Shown in pieces: positions 11,746 to 21,935 of a DNA stretch of 64,000 bases. The position numbers and the translations under genes are program-made. The stretch covers positions 6,083,501 to 6,147,500 of the forward strand of contig NC_061141.1 in assembly GCF_905220365.1 (NCBI RefSeq), in the 5' to 3' direction. Each line of letters opens with the position of its first letter. The stretch's first letter is position 1. The notes below the pieces were generated by a model, which saw nothing but the letters and a program-made list of their open reading frames with translations, made no database searches and was not told where the DNA came from. The stretch is from Vanessa cardui. Lineage: Eukaryota > Arthropoda > Insecta > Lepidoptera > Nymphalidae.

Positions 11746-12108
11746 TTTACTTTATTTATTTCAGTTACGTAAGTCTTTAGTATATGTACAAAAATTAAAT
11801 AACGCGCATACCGCATACCCTAATTAAGCGAAAGTATAAAAACGGCCACATATCCGAATAAAAGATCTTTTCTAAGAACATGCCAACATTTATGATCCTA
11901 AGAGTAGAATATACAAGCATGTAGATAAAGTTGAAAAACATTACATTATTAATTATTTAAAAAGTGTAACACCTAATCTTGGTGTTAGTATGGACTTAGT
12001 ATTGCAGTATAGTCATATAACTCTAGTATAATATTTAGTAATAGCAGCAGGAAGTTTATTAATTACGTACACGGTTTAGCTAAAATAGAATTTAATATTT
12101 CAGGCGTC

Positions 12109-14413
12109 ATGGAGGCATCATCGTCGGATTACAGCGACGAGGAGGTTGGCGTGTTAGCTCGGGGTCAGAAGTTGTGGGTCAGAGGTGTTCGCTCACACAC
12201 TACCTGCGCTGACATTGTACGTGCTTTGCAAGGCGCCCCTGAAGGTAAATTCTTGGAAGCAGTCTTATCATCATCTTACTTTTATGTATTAATTAGCCTT
12301 GTTTATCGAGTTGCTTTTTTGTAAGGCTGTCGTTACCGAGCTCCTCAAATCAAGTTAATTAAAATTATAATCGGGTCAAAAAATGATCGAGTTTTCCAAT
12401 CAAGTCTCAAAAGCAAAAGGCTAAAGTTACCGGAGTCAGGAGTACCTTATAAAGCTTACCTTACCATCCAAACGACTTTAGCCATCCATAAATATTTTTA
12501 TAGAAATAAATTAGCAAACATATTTCAGCCTGACGTTTTTCATTTATTATCACAATGAAGTAGAAATGTGCAATTATACAATGCCTATATGCTTGGGGTG
12601 ACGCAATACAAAATAAAATAAAAATAAACGTAGATTTGCACATTCACGAAGGGCTGTCAGTGCTTCCAGATAGCATTGTGTAGGCACATTTTTCGCATTG
12701 ACGATCACTTCTGACACGCGATACATCGTGATAGATGACGTGCTAGATATCAATCTATTTTGGAATCCCAGACTAACATTCCATTTTAAAAACAGAATAC
12801 TTACCTTTTCCTACATTATCTCTCATTTCTTGGACGTCAGAAAACATGAAGCTATAATAAGTTCCATTGTATTATGTAATTCTTTTCTTTCAGCAGCAGG
12901 AGGTCTAAGCGACCACGGTGAGTGGGTGTTAGCGGAGCGATGGCGAGGAGTAGAACGACCTCTACCACCAGACGCTCCAGTGTTACACGTATTAGCAGCT
13001 TGGGGCGACGCTAGGCATGAGGTATGATTTGGTTTAGTTTAGATATATGTTCTCATCTTTTTCAAATACGATATATGTCGGTACAGCCGATAGCCTAACT
13101 TAAATTGTTAAGCTTTTTTAAACATTTTCCATTACTTGAACCACACCAACCAAGGGTTGTAGGTTACCAAAAGTCAAAGCTCATTCCATTTTAAAGATTA
13201 TATTTATGTTATTAAAAAAATAAGCGTTTACATATTTTTGTATTTTTTTATTAATACTGTTTTTAATATTCCTTAGGTTCGGCTATCACTTCGTCGATTG
13301 TCAAGTGGTGGGGAAGACGATTCGGGACGCGATAGCGACGGTGGCAGTCGAGCCAGATCTAGAAGGAGGAAGAAGGGAGTCCGTGCTGCTACTCCACCGC
13401 CAAGATCAAAAAGCGAAGACCCTGCAGCAAAACTGGTGTCTGTTATACAACACCAGAGTAGAACCATACACCAACAACTGGACAAGCTAAGGTAGCCATC
13501 AGCTTTCTTATTTCACAATCTTATAGTTACACAAATATATACAAACACACATCTTCTGGCAAAAATGCCCAATTAGCCAAAGTATCTTATACTTATTATT
13601 TTTTTGTATTACAGGGAACAAGAGAAACTGATTGATCATCTAGAAGATCAGACACACAAAAATCGAATGGAAAAACACGGAACCAATTATCTCCTCGAAT
13701 CCTACCTTCGGGATTTAGGAAGATCCAGCGAACTGAATGATAGTCAAGCAGGAAACAGCGATAGTGGTGTCGGCGTGGGCAGCGGAACCCCACCCAGAAG
13801 ACACACAAAGCACAAGTCCAGAAGAGAAAGACATCTCATGAGAGAACATTACTTCACAAAAGAGCTCACCGACATATGTCAAGTCAACTCAGAAAGACTG
13901 ATGCAAACGTCAAACGACACAGATTCGGATGCATCAGCTGATGAACTATCTCGAATACGAGAAGAGGTCGAACTATTGGAAAAACTCGCGATAATCAACA
14001 AGAGATTGCACCGTGAAGAAGAATTAGTTGTAAGATTGACGGCTAAAGTTAAACGATATATGGACGAGAACAAAGCCAATAGCTGCGAAAACGTATCCCA
14101 AGTCGCGATGCTCATGAACAAAATAGAGGAAGATTTAGCCAAAACAACGATAGAGATGCAGGCAAACACGATGGAGATCGAAAAAGCGGACAAAGAAATT
14201 GAATTTAGAATGAAACTTCTAGACGAATTGACAATCGAATTGGAAAAGGAGGAATTACAGAATACGATATTAGAAAGACAGCTGCACGAGGCGTCGAGTC
14301 GGCAACCGATTGTCCTACGAGAGAGCTACATACCAGTTTTAGATCAGAGTAGTCCAACCCAACCAACCTTCAGTTTCAATGGTAGTAATTACGTTCTGGA
14401 CACTCTAGTATGA
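12109..14413 (+). CDS. RASSF9/10-type Ras-association scaffold (Meru homologue)
   Basis: N-terminal RASSF protein, about 425 aa, from four coding exons: 12109-12244, 12894-13021, 13277-13491 and 13615-14413 (stop TGA 14411-14413). The phases fit (1, 0, 2). The ATG lies five bases after an acceptor at 12102-12103. The first two exons encode a Ras-association domain (KLWVRGVRSHTTCADIVRAL … WVLAERWRGVERPLPPDAPV … HEVRLSLRR). A basic, Ser-rich linker (about residues 95-125) and long coiled coils (SRTIHQQLDKLREQEKLIDHL and about residues 250-370) follow. The protein ends DTLV, a class I PDZ-binding motif. In Drosophila, Meru (the RASSF9/10 homologue) links planar polarity proteins to Bazooka/Par3 in dividing sensory precursors; a similar cortical scaffold role is inferred. 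The alternative is another N-terminal RASSF (RASSF7/8), less likely on length and tail. Confidence 0.85.
12891..12899 (+). other. Triple NAG acceptor before Meru-like exon 2
   Basis: Three CAG triplets in a row follow a pyrimidine-rich tract (TTCTTTTCTTT). Splicing at the first, second or third AG keeps the frame and yields two, one or no alanines ahead of Gly-Gly-Leu-Ser in the Ras-association domain. The annotated exon uses the first AG. Tandem NAG acceptors commonly give small protein variants; use here is untested. Confidence 0.6.
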
Positions 14414-14511
14414 CATAGGATTAACGTTTCTGATTAAATGTCCCAAAGATATGCTTTGAAATTACCATAAATAGCTTCCAGTAACTATACAATCGAGTGA
14501 TTACATCCCAA

Positions 14512-14517
14512 AATAAA
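14512..14517 (+). terminator. Poly(A) signal candidate for the Meru-like gene
   Basis: AATAAA about 100 bases after the stop codon, followed by a T/G-containing stretch. Further AATAAA motifs at about 14806 and 14995 could give longer 3' UTRs. Confidence 0.5.
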
Positions 14518-15039
14518 ATTGTCCCAAAATTTAACTATAGATTTTAAGTTACTTTTAAGATAAAATGGTGCTAAGATGTTATATAGATTTGTTTATATGT
14601 ACTATGTATAGATAGATTTAGATATTTTTATATCGATTCCGATGCCAAAAAATATACAACAAAACCACCAATCACAACATGTATAAATTAGTAAACACTA
14701 GTCAATTCGATGATCTATATAAAAATGCTTTCATCATAAAAAACATCAACCTAAAGGACTATTCTGTAAAAACAAGCAGATACTTATACCTTCACACCAC
14801 ACGTTAATAAAATCTCAGATTTATAGGACTATCCTAAAAATTGTGTAATCAAACTCACTGTCGCCTATTACATTCGAGTTTTGCGATGAGTTTCGAGTTT
14901 CTTCTTACGGAATACGTGTGCAGTTGGCACGTTTTACGAGTGAGCTATAGTATGACACAAATTAGATGTAGCATCGGAAAATGCAATGGAATGAAAATAA
15001 AACCGATTACTGCCGATTTACACAACCAATAGAAACAGC

Positions 15040-16190
15040 TCCCTATCACGCCATTCGACGCTATTCGTCGCTATAGATTCTCGCGTCAGAGAAAGCAAGT
15101 TCATGTAAATCGACGAATATATTAAGTCTTATGATATTACAAGTTATTACGTTTGTGCAAAGATCATATTCGCATGAGAAATAAATATTGATAATTTGGG
15201 ATAGCGTACTCAATTCGGTTGTGATCGGTTTTACGAATTTTGCCGATGCGACATCTAAGTTGTCGTACTATACGTTGTTCGTTCTTACAGAATAGTTTCG
15301 CTGTTACGAAACATGCAAGCGTAATATTATTGTAAATATAATTTCCGTTTTATTTTTCTATGGTCGAATAAAATAGGAATACGTTCGGATAATTTGTAAA
15401 TAATTCGAAATGAAAATTTTATAAATAAACAAAATGCAATATTCATGGATCTCATGGTATACAAATTATTATTATATCGAACATGTTCTATAAATAAAAC
15501 TTGATCGATTATATTTTCATTATTTAACGTTCCATTTTCAAAATTAAATCTAGAAAGAATAATTAAAAATAAATTATGTAAATGAAAACACTTGTCCTTA
15601 TTTTCTTATAAACGTTAATGCATTCACGAATCTGATGCTACAGTCAAATCATCAACTATTTTTAAGCAATTTTGTTCATAAAATATCCAAAAACATTTCT
15701 ATAAAATAATTGTTAATTAACATTTATGTTTATATTATAGATGTACAGAGTAAATAAAAGAATATTAAAAAGACACGTGTTTAATTTGTTACAAAATAAA
15801 GGAAATACACAAGATGTTTAATAGCATTAAATATATTTTCTCTCTTCGCCCTGGCCAGTGCCTAAAGTACCTTATTGCTTAGAACAAAACTGATATTATA
15901 TTTAATAAAAATACTACATAGATTTCTTTTCGTGACTCTACCTCAAATAGTATCTTTAAAATTACAATTAGGTAGTTGGTATTTGTACGGAACATTATAA
16001 CTACATATAACAGATATCATAGCTAATGTGTCACAGAACCCCAGGTGTGCTAAAAGCGTACAATTACTGTACAGTTACAAAAAAAGTTACATGATATTTG
16101 AAAGAATCTACATACATTTTGTACAGTATATCCCTTGAAATATTAACTAAAGTATTATGAATCAGAATAAAATTTTCCAATGGAATTTCA
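15040..16190. other. AT-rich 3' flank of the Meru-like gene and of the minus-strand exon
   Basis: No ORF is recognised. The left part is probably an extended 3' UTR or flank of the Meru-like gene. The right part may be the 3' UTR of the minus-strand exon at 16198-16406; an ATTAAA-type signal on the minus strand lies near 15899-15904. Confidence 0.35.
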
Positions 16191-16197
16191 GTCTTAA

Positions 16198-16406
16198 TTA
16201 CATAGCAACAGAGGATAATTTAAACACTGGCCAAGGCAGATCTTTAGACGTGTTAAAAAGGAAAGGAAGGATGACACTATATACCGTATGAATATAAACA
16301 CAGAGACTTGGTGACAATTGTGTCGTAAATTCTTCGTCTATTATCCTGTTAAGCCCATCTGCGTTTTCCTGCAAGCGATCTGTGTCTACTCCGTGTCCAT
16401 CGCGAC
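16198..16406 (-). CDS. Terminal coding exon of an unrecognised gene (partial)
   Basis: Reading the minus strand, a good acceptor (TTATTGTTGCAG, AG at 16408-16407) opens a frame of about 69 codons to a TAA stop at 16200-16198. The first codon is split (phase 1). The peptide begins RDGHGVDTDRLQENADGLN and includes the hydrophobic run CVYIHTVYSVILPFLFN before ending SSVAM. The mixed composition and the splice site look like real coding DNA in an AT-rich background, but I do not recognise the protein and found no convincing upstream exon. If the gene continues to the right it would contain the tRNA gene, and possibly NAGLU, in an intron. It could also be a chance ORF or an old gene fragment. Confidence 0.45.
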
Positions 16407-16903
16407 CTGCAACAATAATCCTTATTTATAAAACAGTAAGAAACATTTTCGTTTAATTACCTACAAATCTTGAAAAGAAATTCATTTTTTTTTAATTCGA
16501 CATCAATTTTTGGATTCATATTAAAAAATCGAACGTTTGAAAGGCGATAAGTGTATCCATAGAATCACACAAAATTTCAAGACTGTTGAAAGCATCAATA
16601 TTATAATCAATACTGAATTATCCTTTAACAAGTTTAAGTCATTTTCTATTGGGATTAAAAAAAAAAAAAAAGAATTTTAAGAAAAATTGAATAATTCAAA
16701 CATTACCTACTACAGTACTTGGCACTATCAGATAAGACTAATTCACTAAACAAATAAGTCATACATGTTTAGTAAATTCTAATTACAAAATAAAAATAAA
16801 CAAATAATTATTTTGTTATCTGAAAACAAAGAGAAAGTCAACGATGTTTTAACATTATAGATACAATCAGAAATAGTATCTTATTTAGACATTGTATTGT
16901 AAG

Positions 16904-16975
16904 GACTCCGTGGCGCAACGGTAGCGCGTCTGACTCCAGATCAGAAGGTTGCGTGTTCAAATCACGTCGGGGTCA
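16904..16975 (+). tRNA. tRNA-Trp (CCA)
   Basis: A complete cloverleaf can be drawn. The 7-bp acceptor stem pairs GACTCCG with CGGGGTC, with one G-U. The D arm is GCGC/GCGC, the anticodon stem TCTGA/TCAGA with loop CTCCAGA, giving anticodon CCA, and the T arm GCGTG/CACGT with loop TTCAAAT. The discriminator base is A at 16975. There is no intron. A run of Ts about 18 bases downstream is a plausible Pol III terminator. The intact stems argue for a functional gene and not a SINE head; no SINE body follows. Confidence 0.95.
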
Positions 16976-16989
16976 AAGAGTTTCGAATA

Positions 16990-17880
16990 CATATTTTTAT
17001 TTCAATTAAGATAATATTAATGAGTTGATTATTTCAAAGTATGCTCTATTCAAGAAATAGGTACTTATAATAAACGCCAACGTAAATATTGTTGTGAAAA
17101 ATCAATTTTATCAATATCATTTTATCTTAAACCACGTAATATATAAAAAATAGCTTAATTTTAATTAAACAAATTTTGATACGGTTTTTACTGATAGACA
17201 GAGCCATTGTTTTGTAAATATTTTATACAAAATAGCTTAAAGACTATGACAACGTTCTATACCAAACTAAGATATTTTTGTGTGCTTATAATGGATAACT
17301 TTGGCCAAACCTTAGCAGATACATCAAAATAATGTAGCAAAATATTGTACGTCTTAAAAACGTACCGAAAAGTTCACGATAACACGTGTCTTTCTTCTAC
17401 GCCCATAATCAGTAATTGTATCTATTACAAATTAGTAAATAACTGTAATTTATTTGCGAAGGCATTTACACATTAATTAATCCTCATTATGGTAAATATT
17501 TTAGATACCTCGGGCATTTAATGTAGATCAAATTTATCTTTAGCAAAAAATATCCACCGTCATTAGGCATTGTTTATTTTTAAAATAAATAAACATAACA
17601 TCTCAATATTCGCTTAGCGGTTTTTAATTAATAAATTCAGTGTGTTTTAAAGTGAAAACTATACGTAACTAATTTTTCAATTACGTATGCAATGTGAAAT
17701 ATATATTTAATTAAATACTTTTTTTATTATTTACCACAGACGAAATAAGATATTTAAGCATACATAATTACTTAACACGGAAAGTAAACAGATAGCAAAG
17801 AAAACAGCATTAAATTAATCACTAGCATCGTTGTCAGAGCTTATCGCAATGAATACCTCGTTACAGGCAACGAATTATCT
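16990..17880. other. AT-rich intergenic stretch
   Basis: Sequence between the tRNA gene and the NAGLU promoter region. No gene or clear repeat is recognised. Confidence 0.5.
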
Positions 17881-17888
17881 TTTATCGA

Positions 17889-17915
17889 GGGTCAAGGGGT
17901 CAGCGTCACTGGTCA
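17889..17915 (+). promoter_or_regulatory. Cluster of nuclear-receptor half-sites upstream of NAGLU
   Basis: GGGTCA at 17889-17894 and GGGTCA at 17897-17902 form a direct repeat with two spacer bases (DR2). A further TGGTCA lies at 17910-17915, all 58-84 bases before the NAGLU ATG. Half-sites of this type bind nuclear receptors (for example HNF4, FTZ-F1, EcR/USP). An initiator-like TCATTC follows at 17935-17940. Motif evidence only. Confidence 0.35.
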
Positions 17916-17944
17916 CAATGAAAGCAACGGCCTATCATTCATAA

Positions 17945-17971
17945 ATGGAACGTCTAGAGTTCACATCGTAA
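17945..17971 (+). other. 8-codon upstream ORF abutting the NAGLU start
   Basis: ATG at 17945-17947 opens MERLEFTS and stops at TAA 17969-17971, one base before the main ATG at 17973. If the transcript starts at or before the initiator-like TCATTC (about 17937), ribosomes would meet this uORF first and could reinitiate at the NAGLU AUG. If transcription starts further in, it is irrelevant. Confidence 0.4.
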
Positions 17972-17972
17972 G

Positions 17973-20282
17973 ATGGAGCTATTGTACATTTTCATCGTAT
18001 TTAATTTAATAAAACACGGTACAAGTTTAAATCTAGACTACTTAGATCCTGTGAAATTACAAACGAAAACATCGCCGCAAGTGCAGCAAGAAGCCGCTTT
18101 GAATATTATAAATAAATATTTGAGCAATGTGCAAGTGGAAGTTAATCCTGTTATGTTCAATGATCATAAGGACGTTTTCGCACTTCGAACTGTAAATGGA
18201 CAGCTTCAAATCAGGGCTAGCTCTGGTGTAGCGGCCGTGTGGGGCTTCAACCATTATTTAAAGAAATACTGCAAGAGTCAGATCGCGTGGCAAGTACAGC
18301 GAGTGCAAATACCATATCCTTTGCCAGATGTGGACGAGATTATTGTAGCCAACGACAGATTCCGTTACTATCAAAATGTATGTACTTCATCGTATAGCTT
18401 CGTGTGGTGGAAACCAAATAACGAGTGGCCTCGTCATGTGGAATGGATGGCTTTGAATGGGATTAACTTAGCCTTGGCCCCCGTCGCGCAGGAGGCCGCC
18501 TGGGCAAAAATTTACAGACGATTGGGTATGTCTGAAAATGATATTAACGAACATTTCACCGGACCGGGGTTTCTAGCTTGGCTTCGAATGGGTAATGTGC
18601 ATGGATGGGGCGGACCCCTGCCTAAATCTTGGCATGACCGACAGAAAGAGATACAAGATAAAATCGTCGATTTAATGTTCAAACTTGGGATGGTTCCAGT
18701 TTTCCCTGCATTCAACGGACACGTGCCCAGAGCTTTTCAAACTATATACCCAAATTTGACTTTATACAGTGTTGGAACGTGGAACAAGTTCGACACCGAT
18801 TATTGCTGCAATCTTTTTATAGATCCAAAAGAACCAGAATTTAAAACAATCGGCAAAATGTTCCTAAAGGAAATAACAGCTAGCACTGGCACGGGAAACA
18901 TTTATGCAATTGATCCATTTAATGAAATTAAAATTGAACCGTGGTCTACGTCGCTGGTACAAGAAACGGCCAAATCAATTTTCTCCACCATATCCGAAAT
19001 AGATAAAGACGCAGTATGGCTACTCCAAAACTGGATGTTCGTTCACAATCCTCTACTATGGCCTTTGAAAAGAGTACAGAAATTTCTGACGTCTGTACCA
19101 AACGGACGAATGTTATTGCTCGATTTGCAATCAGAACAATGGCCTCAATTCGATTTATACCAAATGTATTACGGACAACCTTTCATCTGGTGCATGCTCC
19201 ATAATTTCGGAGGTACGCTAGGTATGTTTGGTAGCATGCAAACAATCAACAGGGATGTTTATAAAGTGAGAAATCGTGCCAACAACACCATGATTGGCAT
19301 AGGAATAACTCCTGAAGGCATCAATCAAAACTACGTAGTTTACGACTTGATGTTAGAGAGCGCTTGGCGAACCGGTCCCGTCAAAGATTTAGACGAATGG
19401 GTTGGCGATTACGCTGAACGACGATATGGATGCAACGCAACAGCTACGGCTTGGACGTATTTACTAAAAAGCGTATACAGTTTCGATGGTCTCAATAGAA
19501 TAAGAGGGAAGTACGTTATAACGCGCCGGCCCAGTTTCACGATAAGACCTTGGGCTTGGTACAAAAGCCATGACTTATTTGAGGCATTCAAATTATTTGC
19601 TTTCGTTGATAATAACGCTTGTAATTCGCCCGGATTCTTACACGATCTCGTCGACGTAACAAGACAAGGATTACAATACAGAGCTGAACAATTATACATG
19701 AATTTATTAAGAGATAAATCATCGAACAGTATTATATTCAATTTTACAATAGGACGATTTCTGGACGCGATGGACGACATGGAGAATATATTAGCAACAA
19801 ATACAGATTTCACTATTACAAATTGGTTGCAATCTGCTAAAGAAATTGCATCAACAAACGAAGAGACATATCTGTACGAATTGAATGCACGCAATCAAAT
19901 CACTCTATGGGGACCGAAGGGCGAAATAACAGATTACGCGTGCAAGCAGTGGGCGGAGGTTTTCCATTATTATTATAAGCCAAGATGGTCGAGATTTTTG
20001 CAAATGGCATTAGACGCAAAGTTGAGAAACGAAACGTTCGATGAAAGGAACGCTCAGCGCGTTGTGAGATATTCAGTTGAAGAAAAATTCCTCACTGTAA
20101 ACATTGATCCATTACCCAGCAACGATACGAGAACAGTTGCCGTCAGTTTGTATCAGAAATGGGCTTACGTCTCCGACCTGGACGATTTACCTTTAAACAT
20201 TATTAAGCAAATGTCACAACAAGAGGATTCCGAGGAAATAACACCTTTAGTTACAATGTGGACATCTACTACCACCGATTAA
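17973..20282 (+). CDS. Alpha-N-acetylglucosaminidase (lysosomal, GH89)
   Basis: A 769-residue single-exon enzyme that removes terminal alpha-linked N-acetylglucosamine from heparan sulfate in the lysosome; human NAGLU loss causes Sanfilippo syndrome B. A signal peptide (MELLYIFIVFNLIKHGTS) leads the protein. The two GH89 glutamates are visible: E318 in DPFNEIKIEP and E448 in GITPEGINQN, matching human E316 and E446. Family blocks such as YYQNVCTSSYSFVWW and GMVPVFPAFNGHVP are present. Six N-glycosylation sequons (for example NLT, NNT, NAT, NFT, NET, NDT) fit a secretory or lysosomal protein. Length is slightly above the human 743 aa because of a short polar tail. The lack of any intron is notable; the human gene has several. 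Confidence 0.96.
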   Translation: MELLYIFIVFNLIKHGTSLNLDYLDPVKLQTKTSPQVQQEAALNIINKYLSNVQVEVNPVMFNDHKDVFALRTVNGQLQIRASSGVAAVWGFNHYLKKYCKSQIAWQVQRVQIPYPLPDVDEIIVANDRFRYYQNVCTSSYSFVWWKPNNEWPRHVEWMALNGINLALAPVAQEAAWAKIYRRLGMSENDINEHFTGPGFLAWLRMGNVHGWGGPLPKSWHDRQKEIQDKIVDLMFKLGMVPVFPAFNGHVPRAFQTIYPNLTLYSVGTWNKFDTDYCCNLFIDPKEPEFKTIGKMFLKEITASTGTGNIYAIDPFNEIKIEPWSTSLVQETAKSIFSTISEIDKDAVWLLQNWMFVHNPLLWPLKRVQKFLTSVPNGRMLLLDLQSEQWPQFDLYQMYYGQPFIWCMLHNFGGTLGMFGSMQTINRDVYKVRNRANNTMIGIGITPEGINQNYVVYDLMLESAWRTGPVKDLDEWVGDYAERRYGCNATATAWTYLLKSVYSFDGLNRIRGKYVITRRPSFTIRPWAWYKSHDLFEAFKLFAFVDNNACNSPGFLHDLVDVTRQGLQYRAEQLYMNLLRDKSSNSIIFNFTIGRFLDAMDDMENILATNTDFTITNWLQSAKEIASTNEETYLYELNARNQITLWGPKGEITDYACKQWAEVFHYYYKPRWSRFLQMALDAKLRNETFDERNAQRVVRYSVEEKFLTVNIDPLPSNDTRTVAVSLYQKWAYVSDLDDLPLNIIKQMSQQEDSEEITPLVTMWTSTTTD

Positions 20283-20374
20283 CGACCATATAATTTAAGT
20301 TTGTATATCATGAAATTGTATTACCATATATTTAAAATGCTTAGCGTTACTGTTCGTTCAAAAGGTCGTATGTA

Positions 20375-20567
20375 CAGTCAGATTAAGAAGACAGTCAGTT
20401 TTTTAATTAAATCCTTTATCAAGTCTTAAATTCTTAGTACCTTTTGAATCTAAACATCAAATCATTGCGACGCAATATGCCATTCTCGATCGGTAAAGCA
20501 AATTATCGTTAACACTGAGCACACGAAAGTAGATCTTAAAGTGACGAACCTTTTCTTGCCCCGCATG
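20375..20567 (+). mobile_element. MITE with mariner-like ends, copy A (193 bp)
   Basis: A short non-autonomous DNA transposon flanked by TA (20373-20374 and 20568-20569). Its ends are imperfect inverted repeats of the type CAGTCAGGGTAAGAAAAGG. Related copies are at 48268-48514 and 59339-59578, with an end fragment at about 37360-37386. TA flanks and CAGT-type ends suggest mobilisation by a Tc1/mariner transposase. It lies between the NAGLU stop codon and the first good poly(A) signal, so it is probably part of the NAGLU 3' UTR. It is shorter than the other copies, with a central deletion. Confidence 0.75.
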
Positions 20568-20603
20568 TACTACAGAAATATTAAATTAACAGTAAAATTT
20601 ATA

Positions 20604-20609
20604 AATAAA
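20604..20609 (+). terminator. Poly(A) signal candidate for NAGLU
   Basis: The first AATAAA after the NAGLU stop (20280-20282), about 320 bases downstream and just beyond the MITE. A second AATAAA lies near 20713. Confidence 0.5.
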
Positions 20610-20920
20610 ACACACAGCATACGATCCTTTGCAATCGTTAATTTAAACTACTATATTCCGCTGTAAGTAACACATCAGAGGTCAAGAAGGAACTATTTTG
20701 TACTGAGTATTGAAATAAATGATTTTAAATCAACTTCGAAACATAATGACTTTCATTATCCTTTGTTTGGTGAATAACAGTTATGAATATGTATTTGTCA
20801 TCGAGAGAGAGCTTTACTACAAATTTATTAAATAATTATATTTATTTTTGTATTTAACTAGTTTTGTCCATATATATCTCATGTTATTTAAAATTCTGTG
20901 TCATGAAATAACTTTTTTTT

Positions 20921-21208
20921 TATGGTATAGGTTGGCGGACGAGCATATGGGCCACCTGATGGTAAGTGGTCCATCACCCATAGACAAAGAAGCTGTAAGA
21001 AATATTAACTATTCCTTACATGTTCAATGTACCACCAGCCTTCAGAACTAAGATGTCATGTCCCTTGTGCCTGTTGTTACACTGGGTCACTCAGCCTTCA
21101 AACCGGAACACAACAATACTGAGTACTGTTATTGTGCGTTAGAATAACTGATGAGTGGGTGGTACCCAGATGGGCTTGCACAATGTAAATCTACCACCAA
21201 GTAAAATA
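20921..21208 (+). repeat. RTE-type interspersed repeat fragment
   Basis: Runs from the block GGTTGGCGGACGAGCATATG to the CCACCAAGTAAA end. It contains the standard phrases of a very common lepidopteran repeat (CCACCTGATGGTAAGTGG, CTTCAAACCGGAACACAAC, GAGTGGGTGGTACC). Decayed relatives lie at 24244-24450, 33181-33372 (reversed), 47095-47165 (reversed) and 47290-47550. The assignment to an RTE-like LINE is recalled, not tested. Confidence 0.65.
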
Positions 21209-21596
21209 ATAAAGAAAATAGTTATATTTAAATAGAGATATCGCAATTAATATTATTAATAAATTGCATAGTTTGAGTGTCCAATATTTCATATTTCCGA
21301 AAAAAATAAACATCAGATCGATATGATGTTTCAAATCATTATTTCTATTTACATGAATTATACAGTAGGATGATGGTATAGTATATAATTTTAAGTATTT
21401 GTTTGAATTTGTTTTATGCATTTTTTCACGAGATCACTGTTGTCGCTGAAAGTTTGTGTACTAGTTGTGAACACTCGTATGTCTTCATGATTGCAACATT
21501 TGTATATCTTTTTTAATTTGTATTGTGTCAATGTGCAGGGGCATGTGAATAAAGTCACCTGACAGTAAGGACCCTTAGGCATTAAAATCATCTCAT

Positions 21597-21848
21597 CATC
21601 TCCCTTTTGAAGAGAAGATTTGGAATATCTTCCAACAGGCTGTTCCAATGCGGGTTGGTGGAATATAGATATGGCAGAATTACTATGAAAGTAGACAGAT
21701 GCAGGTTTCCTTACGATGTTTTCCTTCACCGCACGAGACCAATTATTAACACAAATTAAGCATATGAATAGACAGTGGTGCTTGCCTGGATATATTAAAC
21801 CTGCAATCATCAGTTGAGATGCAAACGTTCTAACCACTGGGTCATCTT
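21597..21848 (-). mobile_element. Metulj-like SINE, copy 4
   Basis: A minus-strand, somewhat diverged copy lacking the last part of the 3' end. The head is at the right (ending near the CCACTGGGTCATC complement of the A-box). It lies head to head, about 90 bases away, with the plus-strand copy at 21936-22239. Confidence 0.85.
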
Positions 21849-21935
21849 TCATATTCATATTCAAGTTATCAATTTTCAAAGTCAGTTTTTACTATTTCTA
21901 TTTACTCCTGCAATTGGAATAGGCTTTAGTAGTGT

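Noticed and set aside
13273..14193. Long frames on the minus strand across the Meru-like exons
   Set aside because: Shadows of the real coding frame on the plus strand; no start, splice or family support.
16680..16745. Possible upstream exon for the minus-strand exon at 16198-16406 (donor GGTAATG)
   Set aside because: The frame joins, but there is no adequate acceptor and an in-frame stop lies about 33 bases upstream.
19409..19894. 161-codon minus-strand frame inside NAGLU
   Set aside because: Antisense shadow of a well-supported GH89 coding sequence.
21191..21879. Overlapping minus-strand frames of 76 and 162 codons
   Set aside because: They run through AT-rich DNA and an antisense SINE; the 'protein' is SINE sequence.
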